Of a DNA stretch of 64,000 bases, positions 48,353-55,706 are shown piece after piece (position 1 is the first letter of the stretch; every line of letters starts with the position of its first letter). Below the pieces are notes generated by a model that made no database searches, was not told the origin of the DNA, and saw only the letters and a list, made by a program, of their open reading frames with translations. A program made the position numbers and the translations under genes. The stretch covers positions 34,945,180 through 35,009,179 of the forward strand of contig CM067066.1 in NCBI GenBank assembly GCA_033980235.1, written 5' to 3'. The stretch is from Diadema setosum. Lineage: Eukaryota; Echinodermata; Echinoidea; Diadematoida; Diadematidae.

Positions 48353-50035
48353 GTTTATAATTTATATTGATATATGTTAATCAATGGTAAAGACAGTCAC
48401 TATTCACTTCAGATCCTAAACTAATGCATGATTTATCAGGTTTGTAATCTAATTAAACTAACAAAGACAATATATATGTCAGTCACAGTATTCAGACACC
48501 CAGTCACATCTATCCTAGTCTGGATATATTGGTACATATATTCCACAAGGTCACTGACTTCTGTCATCAGTTGTTTACAATTCTACGAGCCATAATCTTA
48601 CTTAATAGTATCAATGAAAAGTCAAGTGTCGCTCCCAGCATGTTTGTTTTGAGATATCCTTCGTAATCTAATAAAAAGGAGCACTAAAATCATAATGGCA
48701 TGTCTGACTTTCATGGGATCTCAAGGTCATATATGGACATGTGGGTATCATGATGCAAAATTATGGAAACTTGGCATCATAAGGTCCACTTTTTCACCAC
48801 TAGTTTCCTCTTGAACAATATTGACAGATTATGTTTACTGGTTGCAATTTTGAGCTTCTGCGGTTCTCAAATTTGGTTTGCAGGAATGAAATAGCATCAT
48901 CAAGTGGGAGAAGGGGCCAGGTCTTGTTCAAAAGGCCTGTGTCCGACTTCTATGAAATCTCAAGAGTTTAACTGGATCTACAATGTCATGTATATGATGC
49001 AAAATTATGGAAACTCGGTATACAAGGTCCCCCATTTCACCATTTAGTTTCCTCTTGGACGATACTGACAGATTATGTTTATGGCTCTAATTTCAGCTCT
49101 TGTAGACTTTTAGATTTTGTGTGCAGCAATAGCATGGCATCATCAAGTGGGAGAAGTGACTGGAACTTGTTCACAAAGTGTGTCTAAAGATTGTAGTGAT
49201 GTAACATATCAGATTACAAGGGGTCAGGGACAGGAATGGTCAAATTCCATTCAAAAGGTTTGGTGATGATGAAACAAACCACCGGTCAAAGTTCTGCAAA
49301 AGTGCTTATCACAGTATTTTTCTCAATAGTCCATAACAGTAAATGGTTTAGTCTGGAAGCATTCTTGTCATATTGTTCACATTTTGTGCATTTAACAATA
49401 ATCAACATCGATTATATGGATTCAAGTTTTAAAACTTGGTTGTTTCCATCCCTTTTATAACTCACATTTTAGAACTATTTTAAAGCACTAATGCTGGGTT
49501 TCTGTTTCATCTGCAAATGGTAAATTATGCCTTTAAGACAAGACTGAAGCTACAATTGTAGCACAATGAATAAAACAACTGGATAAGTAAAACAACAAGT
49601 ACAAAAGTAAGAAAAAACAAAACAAAAACAAAACATGAATAATGGTGGTATTGGAAGGTTATGCAACTGAAGGGCTACTGGACTTCAAAATCTTTTTACT
49701 GAATGATGTAGAAGTGTTGCTGTTGAAATTTAGCATTGAATAATCTAATCCTCTGCCATTTATGCTTCAATGTCCAATGATATTAACACGAACTGACCTG
49801 GAACCAGTGCATCAGGACTACTCAGCAGGTGAATCAGATCGAGGAGACAAGTCTGTGAAACGTCATCCAGGGATGGCTCTGCGGCAGAAAAGGCAACTTG
49901 GGGCCCAGCTAAGTCCTCAATGATGGATTTGGTCAGTGGACTCATATTTGCCTGAACATATACTGCTGGGCTGACACATAGCACAGTGAGCACCACTGTC
50001 CAGATGTGTGGATAGATCAGTAGCACCTTTTTCAT
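18558..50035 (-). CDS. Gene A: complete NRF-6-like membrane acyltransferase, 16 coding exons, 744 aa
   Basis: Sixteen GT-AG exons total 2235 bp and join into one 744-residue frame. Residues 1-29 are a signal peptide (MKKVLLIYPHIWTVVLTVLC and on). About 60-180 form the NRF domain with cysteines 63, 105, 114, 139, 144 and 177. A membrane helix starts near 194 and a polar linker runs 215-291. From 292 to the end is the acyltransferase-3 domain with NGIRVISMSWVILGHT (His338 probably catalytic), SVDSFFFLS (about 374-382), YLHRYLRLTPALA (about 407-419) and a final VEFPFGNLEK. NRF-6-like proteins are multi-pass proteins that should transfer acyl groups or help move lipids across a membrane; the substrate is unknown. 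The C-terminus KKKP fits a KKxx endoplasmic-reticulum retrieval signal if cytosolic. Length is normal for the family and no key residue is missing. Introns hold many transposons. Confidence 0.96.
19178..19345 (+). repeat. tRNA-derived SINE-like sequence
   Basis: GTGGCACAGTGGTTA resembles a polymerase III A box, and GTGGGTCTAGTCCCC resembles a decayed B box about 55 bp later. The tail is unique. It lies in gene A intron 15. Confidence 0.45.
19490..19855. mobile_element. Truncated copy of the 36860-37285 TTAA-type element
   Basis: Long similarity to 36945-37285, including CACTTGATGCATATGTGTAG and an end reading CATCTGCAAATGATAAATAA before TGCCTTT. The left terminus is not recognisable. Confidence 0.7.
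19900..20042 (-). CDS. Gene A exon 15: acyltransferase-3, PLSRMTYSAYLLHP motif
   Basis: 143 bp after an ATAAAG acceptor, ends ACAGTG before a GTAAAA donor, phase 1 to 0. Encodes FLSWSLWVPLSRMTYSAYLL, then HPLVMYLYAFSQT. A (GA)n tract lies about 15 bp upstream of the acceptor. Confidence 0.94.
20057..20082. repeat. (GA)n followed by poly-A
   Basis: About 13 GA units then A's, read as a pyrimidine tract on the gene A transcript just before the exon 15 acceptor. Confidence 0.9.
20653..20842 (-). CDS. Gene A exon 14: acyltransferase-3 membrane helices
   Basis: 190 bp between a CTGCAG acceptor and a GTATGC donor, phase 0 to 1. Encodes AGWAVAAALGMTVVYGLYP, STFTWGVALCWVVFACHYG and a Gly-rich end. 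Confidence 0.95.
21349..22654 (-). mobile_element. DR1-rich dispersed repeat, copy 1 (about 1.3 kb)
   Basis: Starts CTAGAAATGTCGCTTTGGCG and ends in a (GGAC)n tract, then CATAATGCCTCCGGCACCAC and GGCGGAGGCATAAAAA, which folds as a hairpin. In between are at least five tracts of TGACCTTTGACC type spaced about 150 bp apart. Copies 2 and 3 lie at 26352-27664 and 35541-36679; a diverged copy in the other orientation is at 58192-59042. No coding capacity. Strand is arbitrary. Confidence 0.9.
22697..22871 (-). CDS. Gene A exon 13: acyltransferase-3, YTKPYCRIPPYLVG motif
   Basis: 175 bp between a TTGCAG acceptor and a GTAAGT donor, phase 2 to 0. Encodes YMDVIYTKPYCRIPPYLVGM, then AMGYIIYRIG. 'TKPYCRIPPYLVG' is highly conserved in NRF-6 proteins. 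Confidence 0.96.
22942..23507. mobile_element. TTAA-flanked inverted-repeat element, 566 bp
   Basis: Left end TTAAAGGGACAGTCCACC, right end GGTGGACAACCCCTTTAA. TTAA at both edges; no long frame inside. Confidence 0.75.
24184..24276. mobile_element. Minimal TTAA-flanked inverted-repeat element, 93 bp
   Basis: TTAACCTGTTGAGGAC at the left and GTCTTCAACAGGTTAA at the right, near-perfect complements, with TTAA at both edges. Confidence 0.7.
24417..24524 (-). CDS. Gene A exon 12: acyltransferase-3 membrane helix
   Basis: 108 bp between an ATTAG acceptor and a GTGGGT donor, phase 2 to 2. Encodes YPAVGVSILSTLCVASFITT, then AVLVEQHGFQPGVLL. Confidence 0.93.
24560..24673. mobile_element. Small inverted-repeat element, GGGTCCCATTTCATAAA ends
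   Basis: Left GGGTCCCATTTCATAAA, right TTTATGAAAGGGGGCCC. It lies just upstream of gene A exon 12 on the transcript. Confidence 0.7.
25395..25474 (-). CDS. Gene A exon 11: acyltransferase-3, WYLANDMQFF motif
   Basis: 80 bp between a CACTAG acceptor and a GTAAGT donor, phase 0 to 2. Encodes CVLWTWYLANDMQFFLISPL, a family signature, then IIIPLF. Confidence 0.96.
25940..26330. mobile_element. TTAA-flanked foldback, family T, copy 1
   Basis: TTAAAGGGTGTGTACAGTTC at the left and CTGTACAGTCCCTTTAA at the right. The arms are largely palindromic: AATCGGTTTTGAGATG-type sequence mirrors AAAACCAATTTTCAT. Related copies at 28218-28599 and 42540-42937. Confidence 0.8.
26352..27664 (-). mobile_element. 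DR1-rich dispersed repeat, copy 2
   Basis: Same ends and order as copy 1, highly similar. Its GGAC tract (27552-27614) is the longest of the four, with AGAC interruptions. It begins 22 bp after the TTAA element ending at 26330. Confidence 0.92.
27828..27999 (-). CDS. Gene A exon 10: acyltransferase-3, LTPALA and luminal loop
   Basis: 172 bp between an ATGCAG acceptor and a GTACGT donor, phase 2 to 0. Encodes LTPALAMLILVFTFILPDM and CRSWWWTNILYINNFF, strongly conserved in the family. Confidence 0.96.
28218..28599. mobile_element. TTAA-flanked foldback, family T, copy 2
   Basis: TTAAAGGGATGGTATAGTTT at the left, ATACTATCTCTTTAA at the right, with palindromic arms. 382 bp, between gene A exons 9 and 10. 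Confidence 0.8.
28838..28930 (-). CDS. Gene A exon 9: acyltransferase-3 helix and loop
   Basis: 93 bp between a TTACAG acceptor and a GTATGA donor, phase 2 to 2. Encodes GLLITYLTLKKMKESAGKI and WIYLHRYL. Confidence 0.95.
29472..29594. mobile_element. Copy of the ACAGTG-type small element
   Basis: Starts TACAGTGGGCTCCTTATAAC and ends GGTTATAACGGGA. Its reverse complement matches both sides of the interrupted copy at 62030-62662. It lies about 105 bp downstream of gene A exon 8 on the transcript. Confidence 0.65.
29700..29796 (-). CDS. Gene A exon 8: acyltransferase-3, SVDSFFFLS motif
   Basis: 97 bp between a GGAACAG acceptor and a GTATGG donor, phase 1 to 2. Encodes NLGTAFPAWLQSFSYQ, then AYFSVDSFFFLS. 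Found by comparison with gene B exon 8, which has the same size and phases. Confidence 0.93.
30440..30808. mobile_element. GC-rich foldback ending 28 bp from gene A exon 7
   Basis: The left end AGACCCTGTCTACAATGAG is mirrored by CACTGTAAATGGGGTCT. CACTGTAAAC recurs about four times inside, with GGCC-rich blocks in mirror order. The element abuts the donor region of exon 7 (30836). Confidence 0.65.
30837..31010 (-). CDS. Gene A exon 7: start of acyltransferase-3 domain
   Basis: 174 bp between an ATCAG acceptor and a GTACGA donor, phase 1 to 1. Encodes LILCFAFSRNIPKLLGTKQ and NGIRVISMSWVILGHT (His338). Confidence 0.96.
31748..31877 (-). CDS. Gene A exon 6: polar linker
   Basis: 130 bp between a TTGCAG acceptor and a GTGAGT donor, phase 0 to 1. 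Encodes PKGDHVLPENQFSEK, HSKSPHHSM and TRETVTVVASRPQ. Low conservation with gene B; phases and frame support it. Confidence 0.88.
32338..32503 (-). CDS. Gene A exon 5: first membrane helix and linker
   Basis: 166 bp, phase 2 to 0, donor GTGAGT. Encodes the helix IVIGVLFLLSVAGSIVDYC, then a polar stretch rich in Lys, Asp, Gly and Gln. Confidence 0.92.
33091..33196 (-). CDS. Gene A exon 4: end of NRF domain
   Basis: 106 bp between an ACACAG acceptor and a GTGAGA donor, phase 1 to 2. Encodes GYLNVSWLTLETVRGS, VDCVNKPDANF (Cys177) and GGFISV. An 11.3-kb intron separates it from exon 3. Confidence 0.94.
35541..36679 (-). mobile_element. DR1-rich dispersed repeat, copy 3
   Basis: Same ends as copies 1 and 2, with one internal unit fewer and a short GGAC tract (36609-36630). 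It inserts next to a CAAA repeat at 35517-35537. Confidence 0.9.
36860..37285. mobile_element. TTAA-flanked element with long terminal inverted repeats, family U
   Basis: Starts TTAAAGGCATAATTTACCAT and ends ATGGTAAATTATGCCTTTAA, exact mirror images. The complementarity continues through CAGATGAAACAAAAACCCAG. 426 bp. Partial copies at 19490-19855 and 49310-49536. Confidence 0.85.
37288..37526. mobile_element. Inverted partial relative of family U
   Basis: The reverse complement follows the family U interior (GTGGAGGTCTGTTGTACTAC, AAACATCTTATCTTATAA and on) and begins TTAAAGGTTTTGTTTACC. It abuts the complete copy in opposite orientation. Confidence 0.6.
37930..38182. mobile_element. Inverted-repeat element, family V, copy 1
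   Basis: About 85% similar by eye to 45907-46152. Shared blocks include AATCGGGACTTCCCGA and GGGATCAGAGTCAATATTTT. The ends are mirrored weakly (CATATATTT against AAATATT). Confidence 0.65.
38505..39641. mobile_element. Inverted-repeat element, about 1.14 kb, with a SINE inside
   Basis: Left end AAGGCCCCATCACACTAC, right end CTAGTGTGACGGGGGCTTTA. CG-rich flanks on both sides carry GCGGAT/ATCCGC motifs in mirror order. The centre holds the tRNA-derived SINE at 38996-39225. Confidence 0.65.
38996..39225 (+). repeat. tRNA-derived SINE
   Basis: An A-box-like TAGTGGATAAG and an exact B box GGTTCGAATCC (39049-39059) lie about 40 bp apart. Then comes a SINE body with AATGGGTACCTGGCAACAC and a T-run plus ATT-rich tail to about 39270. 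Confidence 0.8.
40411..40588. mobile_element. CAGGGCTGCCAAC inverted-repeat element, 178 bp
   Basis: Starts CAGGGCTGCCAAC and ends GTTGGCAGCCCTG, exact mirror images. Flanked on both sides by GAATCT, a 6-bp target duplication. The termini look hAT-like. Confidence 0.85.
42540..42937. mobile_element. TTAA-flanked foldback, family T, copy 3
   Basis: TTAAAGAGATGGTTTAGTAT at the left, AACTATACAATCCCTTTAA at the right, interior palindromic. Confidence 0.8.
43410..44338. mobile_element. Large foldback element, interrupted by a nested insertion
   Basis: Left end GGCCCGAATTCATGAAGGTG, right end CACCTTCGTGAATTTGGGCC. Mirror similarity continues through GTTTAAACCAAAGAGTATAG and GTGCTAAGAGGGC to a centre near 43965. 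The left arm alone is split by the element at 43448-43653. Confidence 0.8.
43448..43653. mobile_element. Nested 206-bp foldback with CCATGG target duplication
   Basis: Starts ACAAAAACCATGGAGCGCCA and ends with its mirror TGGCGCTCCATGGTTTTTGT. CCATGG flanks both sides, while the undisturbed right arm of the host element (44300-44306) has one CCATGG. The interior is built of imperfect TTTCGTAACGAAAT-like palindromes. Confidence 0.85.
44529..44610 (-). CDS. Gene A exon 3: NRF domain, WGVCVPESC motif
   Basis: 82 bp between an ATTAG acceptor and a GTAAGC donor, phase 0 to 1. Encodes DLPIQWGVCVPESCSGVDV (Cys139, Cys144). Confidence 0.95.
44611..46732. other. Gene A intron 2
   Basis: Holds the family V copy at 45907-46152 and a CA-rich stretch near 45770-45815. 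Nothing else recognised. Confidence 0.55.
45907..46152. mobile_element. Inverted-repeat element, family V, copy 2
   Basis: Begins TACTGTATACATCATATATT and ends GCGAAATATTTGGCACATAC before AGTA. These ends mirror each other (TACTGTAT against ATACAGTA). Interior matches 37930-38182. Confidence 0.7.
46733..46884 (-). CDS. Gene A exon 2: NRF domain core
   Basis: 152 bp between an AACAG acceptor and a GTGAGA donor, phase 1 to 0. Encodes LDSFGKPAAGILVGN and AWLGHFDECM with Cys105 and Cys114. NLS and NAS are possible N-glycosylation sites near its end. Confidence 0.96.
48303..48349. repeat. (TA)n microsatellite
   Basis: About 23 TA units in gene A intron 1. Confidence 0.95.
48725..49195. repeat. 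Diverged tandem duplication, period about 244 bp
   Basis: GATGCAAAATTATGGAAACT occurs at 48752 and 48996. The blocks TTTCCTCTTG, GACAGATTATGTTTA and GCATCATCAAGTGGGAGAAG follow in the same order in both units. It lies in gene A intron 1. Confidence 0.8.
49310..49536. mobile_element. Truncated copy of family U
   Basis: Matches the right half of 36860-37285 and ends ATGGTAAATTATGCCTTTAA. The left half is absent. Confidence 0.7.
49798..50035 (-). CDS. Gene A exon 1: start codon, signal peptide, start of NRF domain
   Basis: ATG at 50035-50033, 238 bp, ends CCAG before a GTCAGT donor, phase 1. A hydrophobic leader with cleavage likely near residues 27-29 is followed by VSQTCLLDLIHLL (Cys63). Confidence 0.93.
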
Positions 50036-51062
50036 CCTTTACTTCATAAACAAAAGCAAAACAGGAGAAGTTCTGTCGTGAGAGAGTTAGATAAATTGAA
50101 AGAGGTAGATAAATTGTAAATATGTATTAATCTCTAAATAGGACTGAGTGTTAAATTGACATCTCCATGAACAATTAGATACATGTACTAGTATTAATAT
50201 AATCTGCTGTACTGGTTTTTTTTATGTTTTGAATGATTAATGCAGAGCTACATCATAGGTAAGCACTGGATATCTTGTAAGTCATTGCCTTTATTTCACC
50301 CTCTTTACTCTTGTCCCTGTAACTGTGTGTCCATACAAGTCCAAGTTCAATTTTCCCCATTATTCAATCCCTTATTCTGTTTACATACATCTTTTTTAAC
50401 ATCCGTTAGTGTGCTGCATCCCCCCCCCCCTACAATTATCATTTGTGACCCTGCACCTCAAAACAAACAAAAAGTCGCCATATATGAATTTTTAGTTAAG
50501 ACCATATTCTGAAAGAGCAGACTTTAAGCTTTAAAATGATGTATAACTCAAATCAAATGGACTCTCTTAACCTATCTAAATATTGGAAAGAAAGCACAAA
50601 CTCAGGAAAAGTGTGAACTGAGAAAAGAGGCTCTGAAGTACAGTGTCTATTCAAGCACTTATTCTTTACCAAACTGTGCTGGCTGTGCGATGAATGGGAC
50701 AAAAAACAGGAAGTAAACCACCAGAGTAATAACAATGAAGGGATTATCAGATTAAAATGAAATTAAGCATGCCTCATTAACACATTCTGTCCAGAATTAA
50801 TGCCAACTTTCAAAGCAGTAACACTATCTTTTCAAAGTTATTAGAGTTGAAAGTGAAGAGTGTGGACAAGGTTTTTCAGAAATGAAAAAGGGATTCTAAA
50901 GACACACTGTCACTGATCACACTATTCTACCAAAAATGTTCGAGATAAACTGCTAAAAAAACACACTTTCCTGCGCGTTTTATGATACCAAAAAAAAAAA
51001 AAAATTTTCTCTCTCCCTCTCTCTCTCTTCTTCGTGGGGTAAAACGTAGGCTACTGTCTTAC

Positions 51063-51144
51063 CTTTCTTTGTGAGTTTCGCCCAGAACAAATTGGCGACA
51101 GGATGAAATCGGCCGGCAGTACTAGTACTAGTTCTATATAAATA
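51063..51144 (-). promoter_or_regulatory. Probable 5' leader exon and TATA-like box of gene A
   Basis: On the minus strand a strong donor (CAAAGAAAG before GTAAGACAG) lies at 51063/51062, and TATTTATATAG at 51144-51134. This predicts a start near 51105 and a leader exon of about 45 bp, spliced to an acceptor just upstream of 50035. The plus strand reads CTATATAAATA here, so the box could work either way. Inferred. Confidence 0.4.
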
Positions 51145-54100
51145 TGGGTTTACTGTTGCTGAACTTTCTCGCTCAATTGAATGTAATCACTGATGTGTGC
51201 AGACAGATTTCAATAAGTTCGATAACACATCGCGCTAAAAAGCGAGACATGTGAAACTGATAAAGTGAAAGCAGTGACATCAAGAGAATTTAGTAACTTT
51301 TTACGAACAGCACTTTACTCTCGAGCTCTCAAATCTCCGCAAATTGCTCGTCAGCAAAGCAAGATCAGGGAGTTGCTGTACGAGATGCAGATGGTTGTTG
51401 ATAAACGTTACCCTTCTAGAACTTTAGGCCCTTTTATAGGTCGGATCATGACTAGTTCTATAGGAAGTCAGTTCTCAGCGAGCGTTGCGTTGAGAGTCAC
51501 GGCCAAGATCGCGATACAATGTCAATGTGTACGTGCTCCGGCTGAGTGATTTTAACACAGATCAACCAGTAAGAGGGTACCACAGAAGTTTTCATGCACA
51601 CAGCAGGCCTAAGTTAATGGTCTGTTTGGCACATAATTTTCACCTTTCAGTGCAGTGGCTATCAGGGCCGTTATTTCCGCTTCCCAAACGCGTCGAAGCC
51701 GTTGATGAAACACCGGTGGGATGATCCCGCATCCAAGGCCTCTCTAGCTCTCTGCACCACCAGTAATAGTGCAGCACCGTGTGCGTTGTCCCTTTGATCC
51801 TGCGATTGACCGATTTGTTTACCGTACAGTACACTGTACGTGCGTGTGGGTGTAGGACGGCTGTGTTGCATTTTTATTGAGTGAGGGCAGGTGCAGGTAG
51901 CTGGCCGTCTAGTGATGTAACCCACCCGGCACCCGGCCCCAGCGCAGTGATTCTGTGCACTTTTGTGCGGAGCGTGTGACAAGATACCGGATCATAGACA
52001 CTGGATGGAGCTGGAGCAAAGAGATTATGAGCTGGAGTCGAAGTGCAGCGCGTAGCGGTAGGAACGTGACACAAGAAGACTGCAAGAAGCCTTCCTTCAC
52101 TGACGTATTGGGCCGACTTTAATAATATTTGCTCATCTGTCACGAGCGAGATGCAGGGCGGCGAATGAGTCATGTCTGCTGCAGCGCTGTGTACGATATG
52201 ACTATGAGTACGATCTGTGTATTTTGATGAAGGCTTGGAGTTGCCAGTTGGATGAAACATAAACATCATCAGCCGCTCAGCAGGGTCAGGGAGGCGAGGT
52301 GTAACGATTCCATGCTGCCATCCTCTGTGTGTGACGTCGTGGACAGAATTCAGAATAAATCTGAGAAACAGTTAGTTAGGCGGTCTCTTATTTCCAATCT
52401 TAAAGTTACAAACGGCCACCGAAATTCCTACTAAAATCTGCATGTAGAGTACGTTGTCACAGGATTTAGAAATATGTGTCACTGAGCTGTGATCCGCGGC
52501 CAGGTAAATGGTAATAATGACAAAAGATATCCTCGTAGGTCCTGAATATTAATAAAAAATTGACTTGGTGCCATGTCCGTGTGCGTGTGTATTTGCTGCG
52601 TGCATGTTGGTGTACAAATAATTATTCTGGGGTGGAATAGTTGAGTGACCTGCACCTTGTCATAGTTAGTGTTTAGAGCCTCCTCGTCTATGTTTAGATC
52701 ACGTACGTCACCTAAATTCTATGAAATCCCACTCACATACAGGCGTGTAGACGGAATCTACAGGAAAAGTGCTGAAGATTCCCATGGAACGACAAGTTCA
52801 GTGATCTATAGTATACCAGACATTTCCAGCTAACCTCAAACACAAACGATGCTCAATATATTGGTGCGCTCAGGAAGGGGCAGGCACCTTGATTGTCACC
52901 CTATGCAGTATGCTTCCAAAAGCATGTACTGTGCGGGTAGCAGTGATGCTACTTATAACAAGTACCGGTATTCCTTATGTAAATTTAAGATTTTCTTTCA
53001 AGAAAAACTTCGGTTTTCACCTCAGTTTGCTTGGTTGTGCGTGTGGTGACCCTGCAAAGTTCCAAATGTACCGGTAGGTTGGTACTGAACACAGTTCCGG
53101 TGCATATTTGTTCAGTACATTTTTGTCCGGTACATTTGTGTTCAGTGCGCTTGTAGCAATTTTACGCAGGGTGATGGTATTTATAGGGCCCCTGACAAGG
53201 TGCGGGCACCTCACTATACTTTATATTATGATCATGTTTTAAATTTGTCAGGTATAATAGATGTATAATGTAGTTTACGGAGGCGATCACATAAATGGTA
53301 CATTGTACTGCAATTTCATGATACCAAATTTCTTTTTAAAACTAAGTGGCATATATATAACACATCAGTACCAGGTAAACATCAAATGGGCCTTACTTGT
53401 GTGTTGTCTGGAAACGTAATTTACTTCACCATGTTATTCGTGTAATGTTAAAAAAGCGGTCTTGATTTAACATTGTTGGGTGCCTACAGTGTTGCTGGTT
53501 GTTATAATCATCAGTAGTCATGTTGTCAAGTCGTCTTGTTATTGTAGTCTTGTACTGAAGTTGTAGAGCATTTGTAGACATCACTTGTGTACTTGCTGTG
53601 TATATAGTCATTCTGCTCAGTTTTAGCCAAGCCTTTACTAGCTAAACAGAGGAAAATATGCATGGTAACATACAAATTGTTATGCATAAATGTGTGTAAG
53701 ACATCATACACACTACTGTAACATACAGTGTGTGTGTACTCACAATTTTGGAAATTGTTCTTTTCAGCTCAGTGCACATGAAGTATTAAAAGCTTCGAGT
53801 GAATCATATGAGCTGGGAGTGTGCACTGTGAAATGTGTAAGGCAAATTAAAGATATAAAGTTGCTTAGCAGAGTGCACGCTTCCATAACAATTATTCCTC
53901 AAACATTGCACAAAAGCAATGTTCTTCTCCCTCCTTCTGAAAAGATACAAGACGAATATTTTAAACTGCACTTGTACCTATGGAAACATTCACATTGATC
54001 TTCCAAGTATTATCTCTGACACAGAATACCATACTGAAAATGTAAGAAACTTGTTTGAGATCTATATAGATACAATTAATTATAATCAGGCAGGCAAATG

Positions 54101-55423
54101 AAAATATTATGAGCGCGCACTACATTTATCACAAGTGTATTCATATTCCATGTATTCTATTATTGAGGTATACAGTCAGAGCAGCACGGATGATGAAATA
54201 ATTGGTTTATTCACGCACGGTGATACTCACAAGACAAGTCGTTAAGCTAGTCCAAGCACGTATCTGCAGTAGACGTAGACGTGTTGTGCACAGTGTCCTC
54301 TCGGGCGGTTTCAGCACAAGTTACTCATGATGAATTTCCCTAAAAAAACATTAGTTCAGTGCTGATATGGCATAAATCCGTGTCGGCATTGCTGCCACCA
54401 TGTTGTAATATTTAGTGGACCGGATTCAATGATGAACAGAGAACACAATTGTGTAACGATAAAATGAACAACTTCAATCCACTATCACAAACTAGTGTCA
54501 TGTAATGACTGCTGCTCTGACCGTACATAACTCAGTAATAGAATACATTGAATATGAATACACTTGTGATAAATGCAGTGCGCGCTCATAATACAACACT
54601 CACCACATGAAATGTAACTTTGGTCCTTAAAAACAGTTAGGCCCTGCATGGACAACAAATTGTTGGTATACATTGTATTACTAATATTATCACGGTCAGA
54701 CAGTATGATGTCTATGGTATGGGAGGAAATGTACAGTCCATCATTGATCGGGTGTTTTGAATGCTTCTGTTGGAGGTTTTAGCTGCAGCACAATCTTCTT
54801 GGAAATATAACCCTGATTGAAATACATTCCAGCATTCTTTGTATCCCCCCGCCCCCACTCAGTCGGTCATCTGTGTGCTTCCTCCTAAATGCCACTTGTA
54901 TGCAGAATCCCCATTTTCGGGGTCAAAGAAAAGGACTTATTTTAGGGAATCAGTTCGGGGAAAATCCCCCCAAATCATTGAAGTAGGGGATCTTATCAGT
55001 AGGTATTTTTTTTCAAAAATATTTCTAAAAAGTAGTTCTAAAATCGTCGAGAATTGTTTAATCTACCTATGTGCCGATATACATTGTAGGGGCTGTTAGA
55101 ACCACACTGTATTGTGCATTGCAATTGCAATCGATTACCCTCGAACATTGTAATGAACATTCATTGCTTTTGCCTAAAATGTCATGCTTCTGCTATTTTG
55201 ATGGCTTGGTATCACTTTACAAAAATTTTGATACAAAAATATTCTCTGGGGGGAACATCACAAAATGTTTTTGCCCAAAGGTACTCAGTACAATGGCCCA
55301 GGGTTATGATATTTTACCCACCTTGTAGTATTGCATATTGTTGTAATATTGATTTTAAACTTTTTGTGTACATTCTACGAACTAAATGTTGGCTAAGACC
55401 CCATCTCTGACTTCTCCCCATAG
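51145..55423. other. Divergent intergenic region between genes A and C
   Basis: No convincing coding exon. About 51.3-52.5 kb is richer in CG dinucleotides than its surroundings and may hold the promoter and leader exon of gene C (a possible donor is GGCCAG before GTAAAT at about 52503). An 81-bp inverted repeat lies at 54108-54592. Confidence 0.5.
54108..54592. mobile_element. Long inverted repeat, about 81-bp arms
   Basis: Arms 54108-54188 and 54510-54592 are about 90% complementary by eye, with a loop of about 320 bp. The outer ends read ATTATGAGCGCGCACT and its mirror. No frame inside. It is upstream of gene C. Confidence 0.8.
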
Positions 55424-55471
55424 CTCTAATTGTGGTTGAATGTCCTCTACACCTACTGCTGTCGATCATCA

Positions 55472-55706
55472 ATGATGGTGCTCTTCAATTTGAGAGGCGT
55501 GGTCTTCATCTCATCTTTGTGCATCTTGGGAGGAGCACAACTTCTTCCTGCCTCTCAAGATGCTCACACTCTGGCTGCCCTGCTGGAAGAATTTCACGGG
55601 CCCCGGATGGCCTGGGTGCCCGATGCACCAGACCCTGGCAGAGTTTCCCTCCGGTGTCTGGAGGATCTGCATAATCTGCTCTCAAATTCTGAAGTTCTCA
55701 CACCAG
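55472..55706 (+). CDS. Gene C exon 1: start codon, signal peptide, start of NRF domain
   Basis: Begins MMVLFNLRGVVFISSLCILG and carries VSLRCLEDLHNLL (Cys62). Ends CCAG before a GTAAGT donor, phase 1. 235 bp against 238 bp in genes A and B. Confidence 0.9.

Noticed and set aside
51265..51549. 94-codon plus-strand open frame beginning MKAVTSREF
   Set aside because: No recognised domain, no splice partner in a suitable place, and it lies in the presumed promoter region. Kept as non-coding.
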